A DNA stretch of 64,000 nt from Streptomyces camponoticapitis (GCF_014646115.1 NZ_BMMV01000001.1:110030-174029), one strand, 5' to 3'; shown: positions 1 through 8,933, counted from the first letter of the stretch. The notes: generated by a model not told the origin, from the letters alone. Program-made: numbers and translations.

Positions 1-802
1 TGGTGTGGATCTGACTGACGCGGCTCTCGGTGACGCCGAGGACATTGCCGATCTCGGCGAGCGTGAGCCCCTCGTAGTAGTAGAGGGTGACGACGGTCTT
101 CTCGCGCTCGGGAAGGGTGTTGATGGCGCGGGCCAGCAGGCGTCGAAGCTCCCGGTCCTCCGCGACCTCTACGGGATCGTCGGCCGCCGTGTCCTCCAGC
201 GTGTCCATCAGGCTGAGCCGGTCGCCGCCCTCTCCGCCGACATGCAGCAACTCCTCCAGCGCCACGACGTTGGCCAGCGACAACTGGCTGAAGACTGCGT
301 GCAGTTCCTCCACGGCGATGCCCATCTCGGCGGCCACCTCCGTCTCCGACGGGGTACGGCGCAGCTGCGCCTCCAGGGTCGCGTACGCCCGCTCGACGGC
401 CCTGGCCTTCTGCCGTACGGAGCGCGGGATCCAGTCCAGCGCGCGCAGTTCGTCGATCATCGCGCCGCGGATCCGTGTGATCGCGTAGGTCTCGAACTTG
501 ATCGACCGCTCGATGTCGAACTTCTCGATCGCGTCGATGAGCCCGAAGACCCCTGAGGAGACGAAGTCCGCCTGCTCGACGTTGGACGGCAGTCCCACAC
601 TCACCCGGCCGGCGACGTACTTCACCAGCGGCGAGTAGTGCAGGATCAACTGCTCACGCAGCCGCTCGTTACCCGTGGTCTTGTACGACCGCCACAAGGT
701 GTCGAGGGCCGAGGGGGCGGAGGGTCGCACTTCGCCGCGGGCCGCGGGGGGCCCCACGGGGGACGCCGCCGCACGGTCGGACCCGGAGGTGTGCTGGGGC
801 AT
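1..802 (-). CDS. whiG: RNA polymerase sigma factor WhiG (3' end outside window)
   Basis: Partial gene: 267 codons are visible from an ATG at 802, and the C-terminus lies beyond base 1. The protein reads as a FliA/WhiG-type sigma factor. A variable N-terminus is followed by the region 2 block containing [17 protein letters not shown] and [21 protein letters not shown], then region 3, and region 4 starting at [23 protein letters not shown] with the helix-turn-helix just before the edge. WhiG directs transcription that commits aerial hyphae to sporulation; in studied Streptomyces it is held by the anti-sigma factor RsiG with c-di-GMP. It is transcribed away from the dprA cluster. The full family length is about 280 residues, so only about a dozen residues are missing. 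Confidence 0.95.
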   Translation of the reverse strand, partial: MPQHTSGSDRAAASPVGPPAARGEVRPSAPSALDTLWRSYKTTGNERLREQLILHYSPLVKYVAGRVSVGLPSNVEQADFVSSGVFGLIDAIEKFDIERSIKFETYAITRIRGAMIDELRALDWIPRSVRQKARAVERAYATLEAQLRRTPSETEVAAEMGIAVEELHAVFSQLSLANVVALEELLHVGGEGGDRLSLMDTLEDTAADDPVEVAEDRELRRLLARAINTLPEREKTVVTLYYYEGLTLAEIGNVLGVTESRVSQIHT

Positions 803-1050
803 TCGTTGCCTTGAGCCGTTCTGCCGTGAAGTGAGGGGAGGTGTGTCTGGGCCGGATTCCTGGTGAGCGTAGCGTGACAGTGCGGTCGCGGTGCGCGAGG
901 AGGCTGAGCCGGTACCTGTCCGGACAAGCCCTGTGGGGCGCCGCCGGGACTTCTCGATCGGGCGCCGACACGACGCGTATCGGCGCCTGTCGCGCCGCCG
1001 GGAGAACTGCGATGGTCATCTGCCTCACCTTTTCACCCGAATGCCCCAGG
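803..1050. other. Intergenic: whiG promoter side and dprA 3' end
   Basis: About 250 bases without a convincing gene. The right part holds the dprA-side hairpin described separately. The left part must carry the whiG promoter, but I could not fix -35 and -10 boxes with confidence. Open frames that cross this stretch are extensions of frames antisense to dprA. Confidence 0.5.
961..987 (-). terminator. Hairpin after dprA
   Basis: GGCGCCGA at 961-968 pairs perfectly with TCGGCGCC at 980-987 around an 11-base loop. It lies about 65 bases past the dprA stop. It has no T-run, as is common for Streptomyces terminators. Confidence 0.45.
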
Positions 1051-2250
1051 TCAAGGACAGGCTCGCCGCGCACCGCCGTCCCGTGTCGTGGGTGGCGTCA
1101 ACTGCCAGAGGTCGCCGTGACGTTCGACGAACCCGAGCGAGTGAAGCTCGTACAGCTTGGCGAGAGCCTCGTCGGCCGTCGTCGCGGCCTCCCGCGCGAT
1201 GTCCCGCCCGCCGACCGCGCCACGCGCGGGCAGCGCTTCGAGAATCCGCCTGCCGAGAGGATCGAGGAGATCCCTGGCCAGGACTGGACCACGCCGAGCG
1301 GGTGCAAGGTCGCCCATGTCCCCCACCAGCTCGGCCACTTCCGCGGCGTCCGTGACCAGCACTCCTTCGCCGCGCAGCAGTTCGTGCACCCCGGCGGAGA
1401 GCCCGCTCGTCGCCGGACCGGGCACTCCCATGGTGAAACGCCCGAGCCGCTGCGCGCTGCGGGCGGTGACCAGCGAGCCGCTGCGGTACTCGGCCTCCAC
1501 CACGACCGTCCCGCGGGTGAGCGCGGCGATCACGCGGTTGCGGAGGACGAACCTGCTGCGGGTCGGGTGATCGCCGGGTGCCAGCTCTCCCAGGACCAGG
1601 CCCTGCGCCGCGATGCGGCGCACCAGCTCGGCGTGGCCCGGCGGGTAGACGACGTCGACACCGCAGGCGAGGACGGCGACGGTGGCTCCGTCGACGGCGA
1701 GTGCGCCCCGATGGGCGGCTCCGTCGACTCCGTACGCCGCGCCCGAGGTCACCACCCAGCCCCGCTCGGCCAGCCCCGATGCGAGGCTCGCCGCCATGTG
1801 CGCGCCGTACGGCGTGCAGGCCCTGGCTCCCACGACGGCGACCGAACGCAGCGCCCAGAGCCTCAGATCGGGCTTGCCGCGCACCCACAGGCCGATGGGC
1901 CGCGAGGTGCCCAGGTCGTCGAGCTGGGTCGGCCATTCCTGGTCGCCGGGGCAGACGAACCGGCCGCCGATCCCGGCGACGGCGGTCAGATCCCGCTCCG
2001 GGGCTGCCGCCGCCGCGCGTGCTCGAAGGCCGCTGATACGACGTGGGCCGACTCCGGCCAAGGCCTTGTCGTCGGTCCCGTCGGGCGCGGTAAGGAGGTC
2101 CATCAGCCCGCGGGCGCCATACTTGCGCAGCCACCGCCCGCCGTTCTCGTCGCCAGGCTCGATCACGCGTGTGAGGGCAGCCCGCGCGAGTCGCTCGTCC
2201 GCATCGGCTCCAGCTCGAACTCCGGCTTCGGCTTCGGCTTCGGTGGTCAT
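1051..2250 (-). CDS. dprA: DNA-processing protein DprA
   Basis: This 399-residue protein is DprA (Smf), which binds single-stranded DNA and loads RecA in transformable bacteria. It carries the Rossmann-like DprA fold, with GARACTPYGAHMAASLASGL followed by the SGAAYGVDGAAH stretch, and a C-terminal winged-helix-like DprA domain ending near ARRACP. I chose the ATG at 2250 because it overlaps the comM stop by 4 bases (ATGA), the usual translationally coupled arrangement; an upstream ATG at 2367 would add 39 Arg/Gly-rich residues that look untranslated. It forms a three-gene cluster with comM and yraN. Streptomyces are not known to be naturally competent, so its role here is probably recombination or plasmid processing (inference). 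Confidence 0.93.
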   Translation of the reverse strand: MTTEAEAEAGVRAGADADERLARAALTRVIEPGDENGGRWLRKYGARGLMDLLTAPDGTDDKALAGVGPRRISGLRARAAAAAPERDLTAVAGIGGRFVCPGDQEWPTQLDDLGTSRPIGLWVRGKPDLRLWALRSVAVVGARACTPYGAHMAASLASGLAERGWVVTSGAAYGVDGAAHRGALAVDGATVAVLACGVDVVYPPGHAELVRRIAAQGLVLGELAPGDHPTRSRFVLRNRVIAALTRGTVVVEAEYRSGSLVTARSAQRLGRFTMGVPGPATSGLSAGVHELLRGEGVLVTDAAEVAELVGDMGDLAPARRGPVLARDLLDPLGRRILEALPARGAVGGRDIAREAATTADEALAKLYELHSLGFVERHGDLWQLTPPTTRDGGARRACP

Positions 2251-3875
2251 GAGATCCCCCCGACCGTGGCTCCGGCGCCCCGCCCGATGCCGGTACGCAG
2301 TTCCAGCGCCAGGCCCACGTCCCGGCCGTCGGGCCGGTCCCGTCCGGCGAGGTCCGCCACTGTCCATGCGACCCGTAGCACCCGGTCCAGGCCGCGCGCC
2401 GTGAGCAGACCCCGTTCGAGGTCACGCTCGGCGGCGTCGAGCGCCCCGGGCGCGGTGACCCACCGGGTACGCAGTTCGTGACCGGGCACCTCGCTGTTGA
2501 CCGCCCACGGCGTCCCCGCAAGCCGCTCAGCCGACCGCGACCGGGCCTCCACGATCCGACCGGCGACGACAGCCGTGCTCTCCCCTCGCCCGCCCTGGCC
2601 CATGAGATCGGCGCGGTGCACCGGCTGGACCTCCACCCGCAGGTCGACCCGGTCGAGCAGGGGACCCGACAGACGCGACTGGTAGCGGCGGACCGCCGAA
2701 GGCGGGCACTCGCACCCGGCACCTTGCAGAGTGTGGCGCCCGCAAGGACACGGGTTGGCGGCGAGGACCATCAGGAAGCGGGCGGGCAGCCGTACGACTC
2801 CGGCACTGCGCGCGATGACCACCTGCCCCGATTCGAGGGGCTGGCGCAGCGCGTCGAGAGCCTTGCCGGAGAATTCCGGCGCCTCGTCCAGAAAGAGCAC
2901 ACCCTTGTGTGCGAGGGACACCGCGCCCGGCCTCGCCAGCCCGTTGCCGCCGCCGACGAGGGACTGCATGGTCGCCGAGTGGTGCGGTGCGCAGTACGGC
3001 GCCGTACGTACGAGCGGTTCGCCGGGCGGCAGAATCCCGGCGACCGAGTGCACAGCGGTGACCTCGACGGACTCCTGCCTCGTCAACGGCGGCAGCAGTG
3101 CCGGCAGTCGCTCGGCCAGCATCGTCTTGCCCGCTCCGGGCGGGCCTTGCAGGAGCAGGTGGTGTCCGCCCGCCGCGGCGACCTCCAGAGCCGTACGCGC
3201 TCCCTGCTGTCCGGCCACGTCGGCGAGGTCCGGGCAGTGCGCGTCCCGCTGCCCGGAGCCGGGAGCCAGGCCCGTCCCCACCCCGGCGCCCGGCACCATC
3301 AGACCGGCGAGCATGGGATCCGGGCGGCCCTCCTCGGTGACCGTCGGCTCGTCGGGCACCGGTTCGCCGGTCAGGACGGCGATGAGCTGGCGCAGGCTCC
3401 GTACGCCGAGGACTGAGATCCCCGGCACCAGTGACGCCTCGCCCGCTGTCTGCTCCGGCACGACCACCTGGTGGTAGCCGGCCTCGGCCGCCGCGAGGAC
3501 GGCCGGAAGGATGCCCCGTACCGGACGGACCCTGCCGTCGAGCCCCAGCTCCCCGATCAGCACCAGATCGGCGATGGCGCGTGGCTCGATCCGCTCAGCC
3601 GCCCCCAGCACCGATACCGCGACGGCAAGATCGAAACCGGACCCGCTTTTGGGTACGGATGCCGGGCTGAGCCCCACCGTGAGCTTCTTCTGCGGCCATT
3701 CCCCGCCCGAATTCACGACGGCGGCCCTGACCCTGTCCCGGCTCTCCGAGAGGCTCTTGTCGGGCAGCCCGACCAGGGTGAAGGCCGCCACGCCCGGTTC
3801 GAGATCCGCCTGGACCTCCACGACGACGCCCTCGACGCCGACCAGAGCCACCGAACAGGCACGCGCGAACCCCAT
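2247..3875 (-). CDS. comM: YifB family Mg-chelatase-like AAA ATPase (ComM)
   Basis: This 542-residue protein is YifB/ComM. It has an N-terminal Lon-like ChlI domain (about 1-160, beginning [16 protein letters not shown]), a central AAA domain with Walker A GPPGAGKTMLAERLPALLP and Walker B VLFLDEAPEF, and a C-terminal Mg-chelatase domain containing ANPCPCGRHTLQGAGCECPP. In Vibrio, ComM is a hexameric helicase that promotes branch migration during integration of incoming DNA. The start overlaps the yraN stop by one base and the stop overlaps dprA by four, so the three genes are probably one transcript. Length is normal for the family. A chelatase role is unlikely given the neighbours. Confidence 0.93.
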   Translation of the reverse strand: MGFARACSVALVGVEGVVVEVQADLEPGVAAFTLVGLPDKSLSESRDRVRAAVVNSGGEWPQKKLTVGLSPASVPKSGSGFDLAVAVSVLGAAERIEPRAIADLVLIGELGLDGRVRPVRGILPAVLAAAEAGYHQVVVPEQTAGEASLVPGISVLGVRSLRQLIAVLTGEPVPDEPTVTEEGRPDPMLAGLMVPGAGVGTGLAPGSGQRDAHCPDLADVAGQQGARTALEVAAAGGHHLLLQGPPGAGKTMLAERLPALLPPLTRQESVEVTAVHSVAGILPPGEPLVRTAPYCAPHHSATMQSLVGGGNGLARPGAVSLAHKGVLFLDEAPEFSGKALDALRQPLESGQVVIARSAGVVRLPARFLMVLAANPCPCGRHTLQGAGCECPPSAVRRYQSRLSGPLLDRVDLRVEVQPVHRADLMGQGGRGESTAVVAGRIVEARSRSAERLAGTPWAVNSEVPGHELRTRWVTAPGALDAAERDLERGLLTARGLDRVLRVAWTVADLAGRDRPDGRDVGLALELRTGIGRGAGATVGGIS

Positions 3876-4237
3876 CAGGCCACCCCCCGGGCGTGCTCGA
3901 CCACCGGAGCTCCGCGCCTGGGCAGCACCACCCCGATCAGGTCGATACGGACGCCCCCAGGGGGCGGCCCACCGAACGCCTCAAGCCAGCAGGCCGCGAG
4001 GCGCCTCAGCCGGTCCACCTTCACGGGCGTCACCGCCGCCATCGGGTGCTCGAAAGAGCCTCCGCGGCGGGTCTTCACCTCACAGAGGACCAGCACATCC
4101 CCGTCGCGGGCCACGATGTCGATCTCGCCTGTCCTGCCACACCGCCAGTTGCGGTCCAGCACGGTCATCCCGGCCGCCGCCAGCCGCCGAGCGGCCAGTC
4201 CTTCGCCGTACCGCCCGAGTGCCCCCGTCGCGTTCAT
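3875..4237 (-). CDS. yraN: YraN family predicted endonuclease-like protein (UPF0102)
   Basis: A 120-residue protein of the YraN/UPF0102 family, which has a restriction-endonuclease-like fold and unknown function. The motif order fits: [17 protein letters not shown] at the N-terminus, then [30 protein letters not shown], which contains the E-I-D and E-V-K residues of a PD-(D/E)XK-like core. It is the first gene of the yraN-comM-dprA cluster, a pairing conserved in many bacteria. ATG start at 4237; the stop overlaps the comM start by one base. A nuclease role in DNA processing is an inference from fold and neighbours. Confidence 0.9.
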   Translation of the reverse strand: MNATGALGRYGEGLAARRLAAAGMTVLDRNWRCGRTGEIDIVARDGDVLVLCEVKTRRGGSFEHPMAAVTPVKVDRLRRLAACWLEAFGGPPPGGVRIDLIGVVLPRRGAPVVEHARGVA

Positions 4238-4552
4238 GTCGGCACCACCTCCGGCACCGACTCTGGGAGGAAAGCCCGCTGTGAGTGGATCTTGGTGGAC
4301 AACTCACCGATTGTGGATAACTCCGTCACCCACCAGCGCACCAGGAATCACACGCACCGCAGGAGCCACGACAACCCCAACTACCCCAGGCCCTCACCGG
4401 ACCATCCACACCGCCGGTACCGCCCGTGCGACCAACACCGCCGTGCCACCAACACCGCCCGCACCACAGGCACCCACCCGCGTCAGCCTCATCAACCGCC
4501 CACAGCGGCCACAGAGGCCACCCAGCCACCCCGGTCAGCCAGCTTCAGCCCT
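4238..4552. other. Intergenic, strand-skewed region with DnaA-box-like motifs
   Basis: About 315 bases with no gene I can support. The plus strand from about 4320 to 4550 is very rich in C and A and poor in T, unlike the flanking genes. Two DnaA-box-like sequences lie at its left edge (about 4293-4320). A short leftward frame at 4326-4529 would be mostly Trp, Gly and Cys and is not credible. The yraN promoter must be in the left part. Confidence 0.5.
4312..4320 (-). promoter_or_regulatory. DnaA-box-like site
   Basis: On the minus strand this reads TTATCCACA, a perfect match to the general DnaA box. A second, weaker match (TTGTCCACC, minus strand) lies about 20 bases to the left. Two sites alone do not make an origin; they may mark DnaA-titrating or regulated DNA upstream of yraN. 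Confidence 0.4.
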
Positions 4553-4861
4553 TCAGCCGCTCGGAAGCTCCAGATCGCTCTTGTTCAGCTCCTCGATGTT
4601 CACGTCCTTGAACGTGAGTACTCTCACCTGCTTGACGAATCTCGCCGGCCGGTACATGTCCCAGACCCACGCGTCCGCCATCGAGACCTCGAAGAAGACC
4701 TCGCCCTGCACGGAGTGCACCTGCATCTCGTAGTCATTGGTGAGATAGAAGCGTCGTTCGGTCTCGATCACGTATTTGAAAAGACCGACGACATCGCGGT
4801 ACTCCCGGTAGAGCTTCAGCTCCATCTCGGTCTCGTACTTCTCGAGGTCCTCGGCGCTCAT
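4553..4861 (-). CDS. DUF2469 family protein
   Basis: A 102-residue acidic protein of the actinobacterial DUF2469 family, with the conserved opening MSAEDLEKYETEMELKLYRE and the block YVIETERRFYLTNDYEMQVH. No catalytic motif is evident and no function is established. The ATG at 4861 was chosen because it matches the conserved N-terminus of the family and is preceded by AAGGGGAA; longer versions would add unrelated residues. It lies just after a NUDIX gene and the sipZ gene, matching the known arrangement in S. lividans in which sipZ is the first gene of an operon with three unrelated genes. Confidence 0.88.
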   Translation of the reverse strand: MSAEDLEKYETEMELKLYREYRDVVGLFKYVIETERRFYLTNDYEMQVHSVQGEVFFEVSMADAWVWDMYRPARFVKQVRVLTFKDVNIEELNKSDLELPSG

Positions 4862-4916
4862 GGCATGTTCCCCTTCAGCCGTACGTCCCCCTATTGTGCT
4901 CCGGCCCCACGCGCCC

Positions 4917-5408
4917 CTAGACGGTTTCAGAGGCGAGAACCACCGGTGCACCCGGAGGACCCTCGTCGAGCAGCGTGCGCAGCAGCCCGGCGAGCCTGGT
5001 CGGATACACCGTCTCACGCGCCGTCGACAGTTCGGCGGAGGTCCACCACCTCAGCTCCGCGACACTGCGCCGCTCCAGCTCCGTCAGCCCCTCGACGCTT
5101 GTCTCGGTCTGCGCCGTACGTGCCAGGAAGTACCACTCGTCCTGGTCCCAGCGCCGCCCGTCGAACGGGAAAGAGCAGGTACGCCGCCAGAGAACCGGTC
5201 CGAGCTCGACCTCTGTGATGCCTGTCTCCTCGGCCAGCTCGCGCAGCGCGGCCTCCTGCCGCGTCTCGTCGCCCTCCAGGCCGCCGCCGGGCGTGAACCA
5301 CCAGTCGTCCGCCGGGTCGCCCGGCTCGTACCCGCGCATCAGCAGAATGCGGTCGTCCGGGTCGAGCAGCACGACCCGTGAGACCTTCCGCAGCCCGTCA
5401 CCGGACAC
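4917..5408 (-). CDS. NUDIX hydrolase
   Basis: A 163-residue NUDIX-fold hydrolase, expected to cleave a nucleoside-diphosphate-linked substrate with Mg. The Nudix box is complete: GGGLEGDETRQEAALRELAE followed by ETGI fits the G-x5-E-x7-REUxEExGU pattern. The leading strands VSRVVLLDPDDRILLMRGYE and the WWFTPGG entry are typical of MutT-like sanitising enzymes, but the substrate cannot be read from sequence. The gene starts inside the end of sipZ (11-base overlap), so it is translationally coupled to it and probably belongs to the sipZ transcript. Confidence 0.9.
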   Translation of the reverse strand: MSGDGLRKVSRVVLLDPDDRILLMRGYEPGDPADDWWFTPGGGLEGDETRQEAALRELAEETGITEVELGPVLWRRTCSFPFDGRRWDQDEWYFLARTAQTETSVEGLTELERRSVAELRWWTSAELSTARETVYPTRLAGLLRTLLDEGPPGAPVVLASETV

Positions 5409-6168
5409 CGGTCGACACCTCTCCGTCGGTCCGCCCGGTCGGCCCCGTACGCCGCGGCCTGCCCAGCCGCCGCACGACCGGCCCGTAGGCCGCCCCGCCC
5501 AGGATCAGCAGCGCCCCGACGACCGCCGAGCCCACCACCAGCGTCACCGGCCCGGGCTTCGACACCCCGCCGGGCAGCGCCGCGAAACCGTCCGGGCGCT
5601 CGATCAGGTCGCCCAGCGGCCACGCCACGGCGTCGATCCGCGCCGTCACCGTCGACCTCGGCACCGACCCCTGTCCCTGCTCCTGGAGATGCACCCGTGA
5701 GTCCAGCGATCCGCTGCGTTCGTCACCGAGGAGGAAAAGCTGCCCCTTCGGCACCGTCGCGCCGAAGCCGGTGGTGGACGCGAGCCCGCCCGGCATCTTC
5801 TGGACGTACGGTTCGGCGATCGATTTCCCGTTGACGGTCAGGCGCCCCTCGGCGTCGCAGCAGGCGACCTTGTCACCCCCGACGCCAACGACCCGCTTCA
5901 CCATCGGCATGTCGCCCCACTGCGCGTCCTTGAAGACCACGACATCGCCCCGTCGCACGTCGTCACCGGATATCCGCTGCGCGAGAACACGGTCGCCGGC
6001 CTTCACCGTGGGGTCCATCGAGTCCGTCGGCACGGTGTACGGCTGGTACTCCACCGCTCCCCAGACGAATCCGCCGAGGAAGAGCACACAGCCGACGGCC
6101 ACGGCCAGCCCCGACAGCAGAGTGCCGAGGCGGCCGTGGCCGCCGTTCGTACGTCCTGTTCCGCTCAT
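5398..6168 (-). CDS. sipZ: Type I signal peptidase (SipZ-type)
   Basis: A 256-residue membrane-bound serine/lysine signal peptidase that removes signal peptides from secreted proteins. It has an N-terminal membrane segment (LGTLLSGLAVAVGCVLFLGGFVWGA), the catalytic Ser box TVPTDSMDPTVKAGD, the catalytic Lys box MVKRVVGVGGD, the GDERSGSLDSR box, and a second C-terminal membrane segment (VTLVVGSAVVGALLILGGAAYG). It is the fourth of four tandem signal peptidases and is separated from the preceding one by about 60 bases. In S. lividans the sipW-sipX-sipY genes form one operon and sipZ starts another; the layout here matches. The symbol is assigned by order and topology. Confidence 0.9.
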   Translation of the reverse strand: MSGTGRTNGGHGRLGTLLSGLAVAVGCVLFLGGFVWGAVEYQPYTVPTDSMDPTVKAGDRVLAQRISGDDVRRGDVVVFKDAQWGDMPMVKRVVGVGGDKVACCDAEGRLTVNGKSIAEPYVQKMPGGLASTTGFGATVPKGQLFLLGDERSGSLDSRVHLQEQGQGSVPRSTVTARIDAVAWPLGDLIERPDGFAALPGGVSKPGPVTLVVGSAVVGALLILGGAAYGPVVRRLGRPRRTGPTGRTDGEVSTGVR

Positions 6169-6228
6169 CCCAGCCGTCCCCCGTCCCGGAGAATCACCAC
6201 CGCCGGATCGGCGATCTGGGACGGCACC

Positions 6229-7206
6229 CTACCCGGCGGTACGGCCGCCGGTCAGCCTGCGCCTGCGCCAGAACACCAGCGGTACGGCACCGGCGACACC
6301 GAGCACGGCCGGAGCCCCCGTCGCCACCGCCGACGCCGCGCTGAGGCCCGACTGGTCGAAGGTGTCGGGCACGGGCAGCGTCGACAGCCGGTCGAGCGGC
6401 CAGGCGATGACGATCGCGCGGCCGACGACCTCGTCGGTGGAGACGGTGCCGTGACCGGGCAGCTCCTGGTGGTAGCGGGAGTCGAGCGAATTCTGCCGGT
6501 GGTCGCCCATCACCCAGATCCGGCCCTCGGGCACCTTGATCGGCCCGAACGGCTCGTCGTCACAGGCCGTGTTTCCAGGGAAGATGTACGACTTCTCGTC
6601 GAGCGCCTTCCCGTTGACCTGGACGCTGCCGCCCTTGTTGCACTCCACCGTGTCACCGCCGACCGCGATGACCCTCTTGATGAGGTCCTTCTCCTCGGAC
6701 GAGGGCATGAGGCCGATGAAGCTGAGGAATTTCTGCGCCACGTTCGGCTCGGGGGCCTGCGTGCTGTCGAGCCAGCCGCCCGGGTCGTGGAAGACCACGA
6801 CCTCGCCGCGCTCGGGCTCCGCGCCGAACCACGGCGTGAGTTTGTCCACGAGCACACGGTCACCACGCTGCAGTGTGTTCTGCATCGAGTCGGAGGGGAT
6901 CGAGAACGCCTGCACCAGGAAGGTCTTGATCAGCAGCGCGAGCAGCAGCGCGATACCGATCAGCAGGGGCAGTTCCTTCCAGAACGAGCGCTGCTTCGTC
7001 ACGCGCGTGGCCCCGTCATCGCCGGGATCGCCGGGATCGCCGTCCGGCCGCTCCCCCACCTGGTCCTCTTCTGCGGACACGCCTGCGGATGGGGTCTCCG
7101 CGGCGGAACCGGCAGGGCCGACGGAAGGCTCGGCAAGCTGCTCGGGCCTGTCCTCGGGCTCACCGTGTCCGGATCGTGCGCCGACGGCCAAATCCCCCAC
7201 ATCCAC
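6229..7206 (-). CDS. sipY: Type I signal peptidase (SipY-type)
   Basis: A 325-residue type I signal peptidase. A long hydrophilic, acidic and Pro/Gly-rich N-terminus of about 70 residues precedes the membrane anchor LLIGIALLLALLIKTFLVQA. The catalytic Ser box is FSIPSDSMQNTLQRGD and the Lys box is LIKRVIAVGGD; MGDHRQNSLDSR follows. A C-terminal membrane segment lies near PAVLGVAGAVPLVF. The chosen start lies 47 bases inside the 3' end of sipX, a larger overlap than usual, so a slightly later start is possible. In S. lividans SipY is the main signal peptidase (known of the family; not visible here). Confidence 0.9.
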   Translation of the reverse strand: MDVGDLAVGARSGHGEPEDRPEQLAEPSVGPAGSAAETPSAGVSAEEDQVGERPDGDPGDPGDDGATRVTKQRSFWKELPLLIGIALLLALLIKTFLVQAFSIPSDSMQNTLQRGDRVLVDKLTPWFGAEPERGEVVVFHDPGGWLDSTQAPEPNVAQKFLSFIGLMPSSEEKDLIKRVIAVGGDTVECNKGGSVQVNGKALDEKSYIFPGNTACDDEPFGPIKVPEGRIWVMGDHRQNSLDSRYHQELPGHGTVSTDEVVGRAIVIAWPLDRLSTLPVPDTFDQSGLSAASAVATGAPAVLGVAGAVPLVFWRRRRLTGGRTAG

Positions 7207-8164
7207 TCCTCACTCCGTGCAACTGCCCGCTCCGGAGACGGAGCAGGCCCACTACTCCCATAACGAGCGGGAGTTCCGCAGGGGTCGGGAGCAGGATCAT
7301 TCCGTTCGGATCCTGAGAGGACACACTATTCGACGGGCCGAGCGCCATGGTCGGTGCGGCGCGCGGGTCCGGTACGGAGGCGTACGTGTCCGGCTCCTCC
7401 AGCCGCCGCCAGTGGCCCAGCGGCCAGGCGATGACGACGGCCCGTCCGACGACCCCGTCCTCGGAGACGGTGCCCCGGAACTCCTCGTCGAGGTGGAAGC
7501 GCGAGTCGGCCGAGTTCGACCGGTGGTCGCCCATCACGAAGATCCGCCCTGTCGGCACCTTCACCTCGAAGTCGAGCTTCGACGGCGGGTTGCCGGGATT
7601 CAGATACGGCTCCGTCAGCGGTACGCCGTTGACGACGACGCGCCCGTCCTGGTCGCAGCACTTCACGGTGTCGCCGCCCACGGCGACGACGCGCTTGATC
7701 AGGTCCTGCTCGTCGGCGGACGGCAGCAGTCCGATGAAGGTCAGGGCCTGCTTGACCTGCTTGATGACGACCGGGTCGTCCGGAGGCGGCGTGGTCTCCT
7801 CCTGGAGCCAGCCGCCGGGGTCCTTGAACACGACGACGTCGCCGCGCTGGGGGCGGGAGCCGAACCAGGGCGTCAGCTTGTCCACCAGCACCCGGTCGTC
7901 GATCCGGATCGTCTGCTCCATGGAGCCGGAGGGGATCACGAAGGCCTGGACGAGGAAGGTCTTCAGAACGAGCGCGATCAGCAGCGCCACGGTGATCAGG
8001 AGCGGGATCTCCGTCATCGCGGAGCGGCGACGGCGCCGTTTCACCTTGCGGGCGAGCCTGCGCCGCTCCGCGCGCCCCGGCAGGGCGCGTCCTGTGGTGG
8101 GTCTGGTGCCTGTCGGCAGCCGGGTGTCGGACCGGTGGCCCCCGGGCCGTCCTCGGTTACCCAT
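7160..8164 (-). CDS. sipX: Type I signal peptidase (SipX-type)
   Basis: A 334-residue type I signal peptidase. A basic N-terminus (KVKRRRRRS) precedes the anchor IPLLITVALLIALVLKTFLV. The catalytic Ser box is FVIPSGSMEQTIRIDD and the Lys box is LIKRVVAVGGD; MGDHRSNSADSR follows. A weak hydrophobic C-terminal stretch (LPLVMGVVGLLRL) may be the second membrane segment. The ATG at 8164 overlaps the sipW stop by 8 bases, which decides it over earlier in-frame codons. It is the middle gene of the sipW-sipX-sipY operon. Confidence 0.9.
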   Translation of the reverse strand: MGNRGRPGGHRSDTRLPTGTRPTTGRALPGRAERRRLARKVKRRRRRSAMTEIPLLITVALLIALVLKTFLVQAFVIPSGSMEQTIRIDDRVLVDKLTPWFGSRPQRGDVVVFKDPGGWLQEETTPPPDDPVVIKQVKQALTFIGLLPSADEQDLIKRVVAVGGDTVKCCDQDGRVVVNGVPLTEPYLNPGNPPSKLDFEVKVPTGRIFVMGDHRSNSADSRFHLDEEFRGTVSEDGVVGRAVVIAWPLGHWRRLEEPDTYASVPDPRAAPTMALGPSNSVSSQDPNGMILLPTPAELPLVMGVVGLLRLRSGQLHGVRSGCGGFGRRRTIRTR

Positions 8165-8933
8165 GGGCGCCGTCCGGGCCTCGTACGTCCCTGAAGGCGT
8201 CGGTGCCGTCGAGCGAGTCCCAGCGGCCCGCCGGCCAGCCGATCCAGTCCACCCGCCCGATGACCTTGTCGACGGGCACCGCACCGCCACCGGGCTCGCC
8301 CAAGTGGTCACGTGAGTCGCGGGAGTTGCTGCGGTGGTCGCCCATCACCCACAGGGTGCCGGAAGGTACGACGATGTCGAAGGGCGCGCTGGACGGCGCG
8401 TCGCCGAAGTACAGGTACCGCTCGTCGATCGCCCCTCCGTTCACCTCGACCTTGCCCCCCTCGTCGCAGCAGACCACCCGGTCGCCCCCCACGCCGATCA
8501 CGCGCTTGACGAAATCGGTCTCCGCGGGCTCGGCGAGACCGAGGGCCGAGGCCGCCCCGTGCGCCAGCCCCGTGACGGGGTTCTCCCGCGCCGGCTCCTG
8601 GACGAACGACCCGGTGCCGTCGAAGACAACCACATCACCGCGCCGCGGCTCGGTACCGAAACGGTACGCCAACTTGTTGACAAGCACCCTGTCTCCGACC
8701 TGGAGACCCGGCTCCATGGAGCCGCTGGGGATCAGGAAGGGCTGCACGACGAAGGCGCTGAACAGCAGCAAGGAGGCGGTACCCAGTACGCCAAGCACCG
8801 CGGCCCGGCGCCACGACAGGGCCCGCAGAAATCCCCGGAGCCCCGGCACACGCACGGAGCGCGACCCCTCTTCCTCCCCTGTGGCGGGTGTGGAAGAAGG
8901 GCCGCGCTCGATGTGCTGTGGTTCGGTGTCCAT
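8157..8933 (-). CDS. sipW: Type I signal peptidase (SipW-type)
   Basis: A 258-residue type I signal peptidase and the first gene of the sip operon, just downstream of rplS. One N-terminal membrane segment (AAVLGVLGTASLLLFSAFVV) is followed by the catalytic Ser box FLIPSGSMEPGLQVGD, the Lys box DFVKRVIGVGGD and MGDHRSNSRDSRDH. It ends without a second hydrophobic segment, which separates it from the other three and agrees with the description of SipW in S. lividans. ATG start at 8933. Confidence 0.9.
   Translation of the reverse strand: MDTEPQHIERGPSSTPATGEEEGSRSVRVPGLRGFLRALSWRRAAVLGVLGTASLLLFSAFVVQPFLIPSGSMEPGLQVGDRVLVNKLAYRFGTEPRRGDVVVFDGTGSFVQEPARENPVTGLAHGAASALGLAEPAETDFVKRVIGVGGDRVVCCDEGGKVEVNGGAIDERYLYFGDAPSSAPFDIVVPSGTLWVMGDHRSNSRDSRDHLGEPGGGAVPVDKVIGRVDWIGWPAGRWDSLDGTDAFRDVRGPDGAHG

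Noticed and set aside
4326..4529. Small leftward frame rich in Trp, Gly and Cys
   Set aside because: Composition is that of a skewed non-coding stretch, without a ribosome site or family resemblance.
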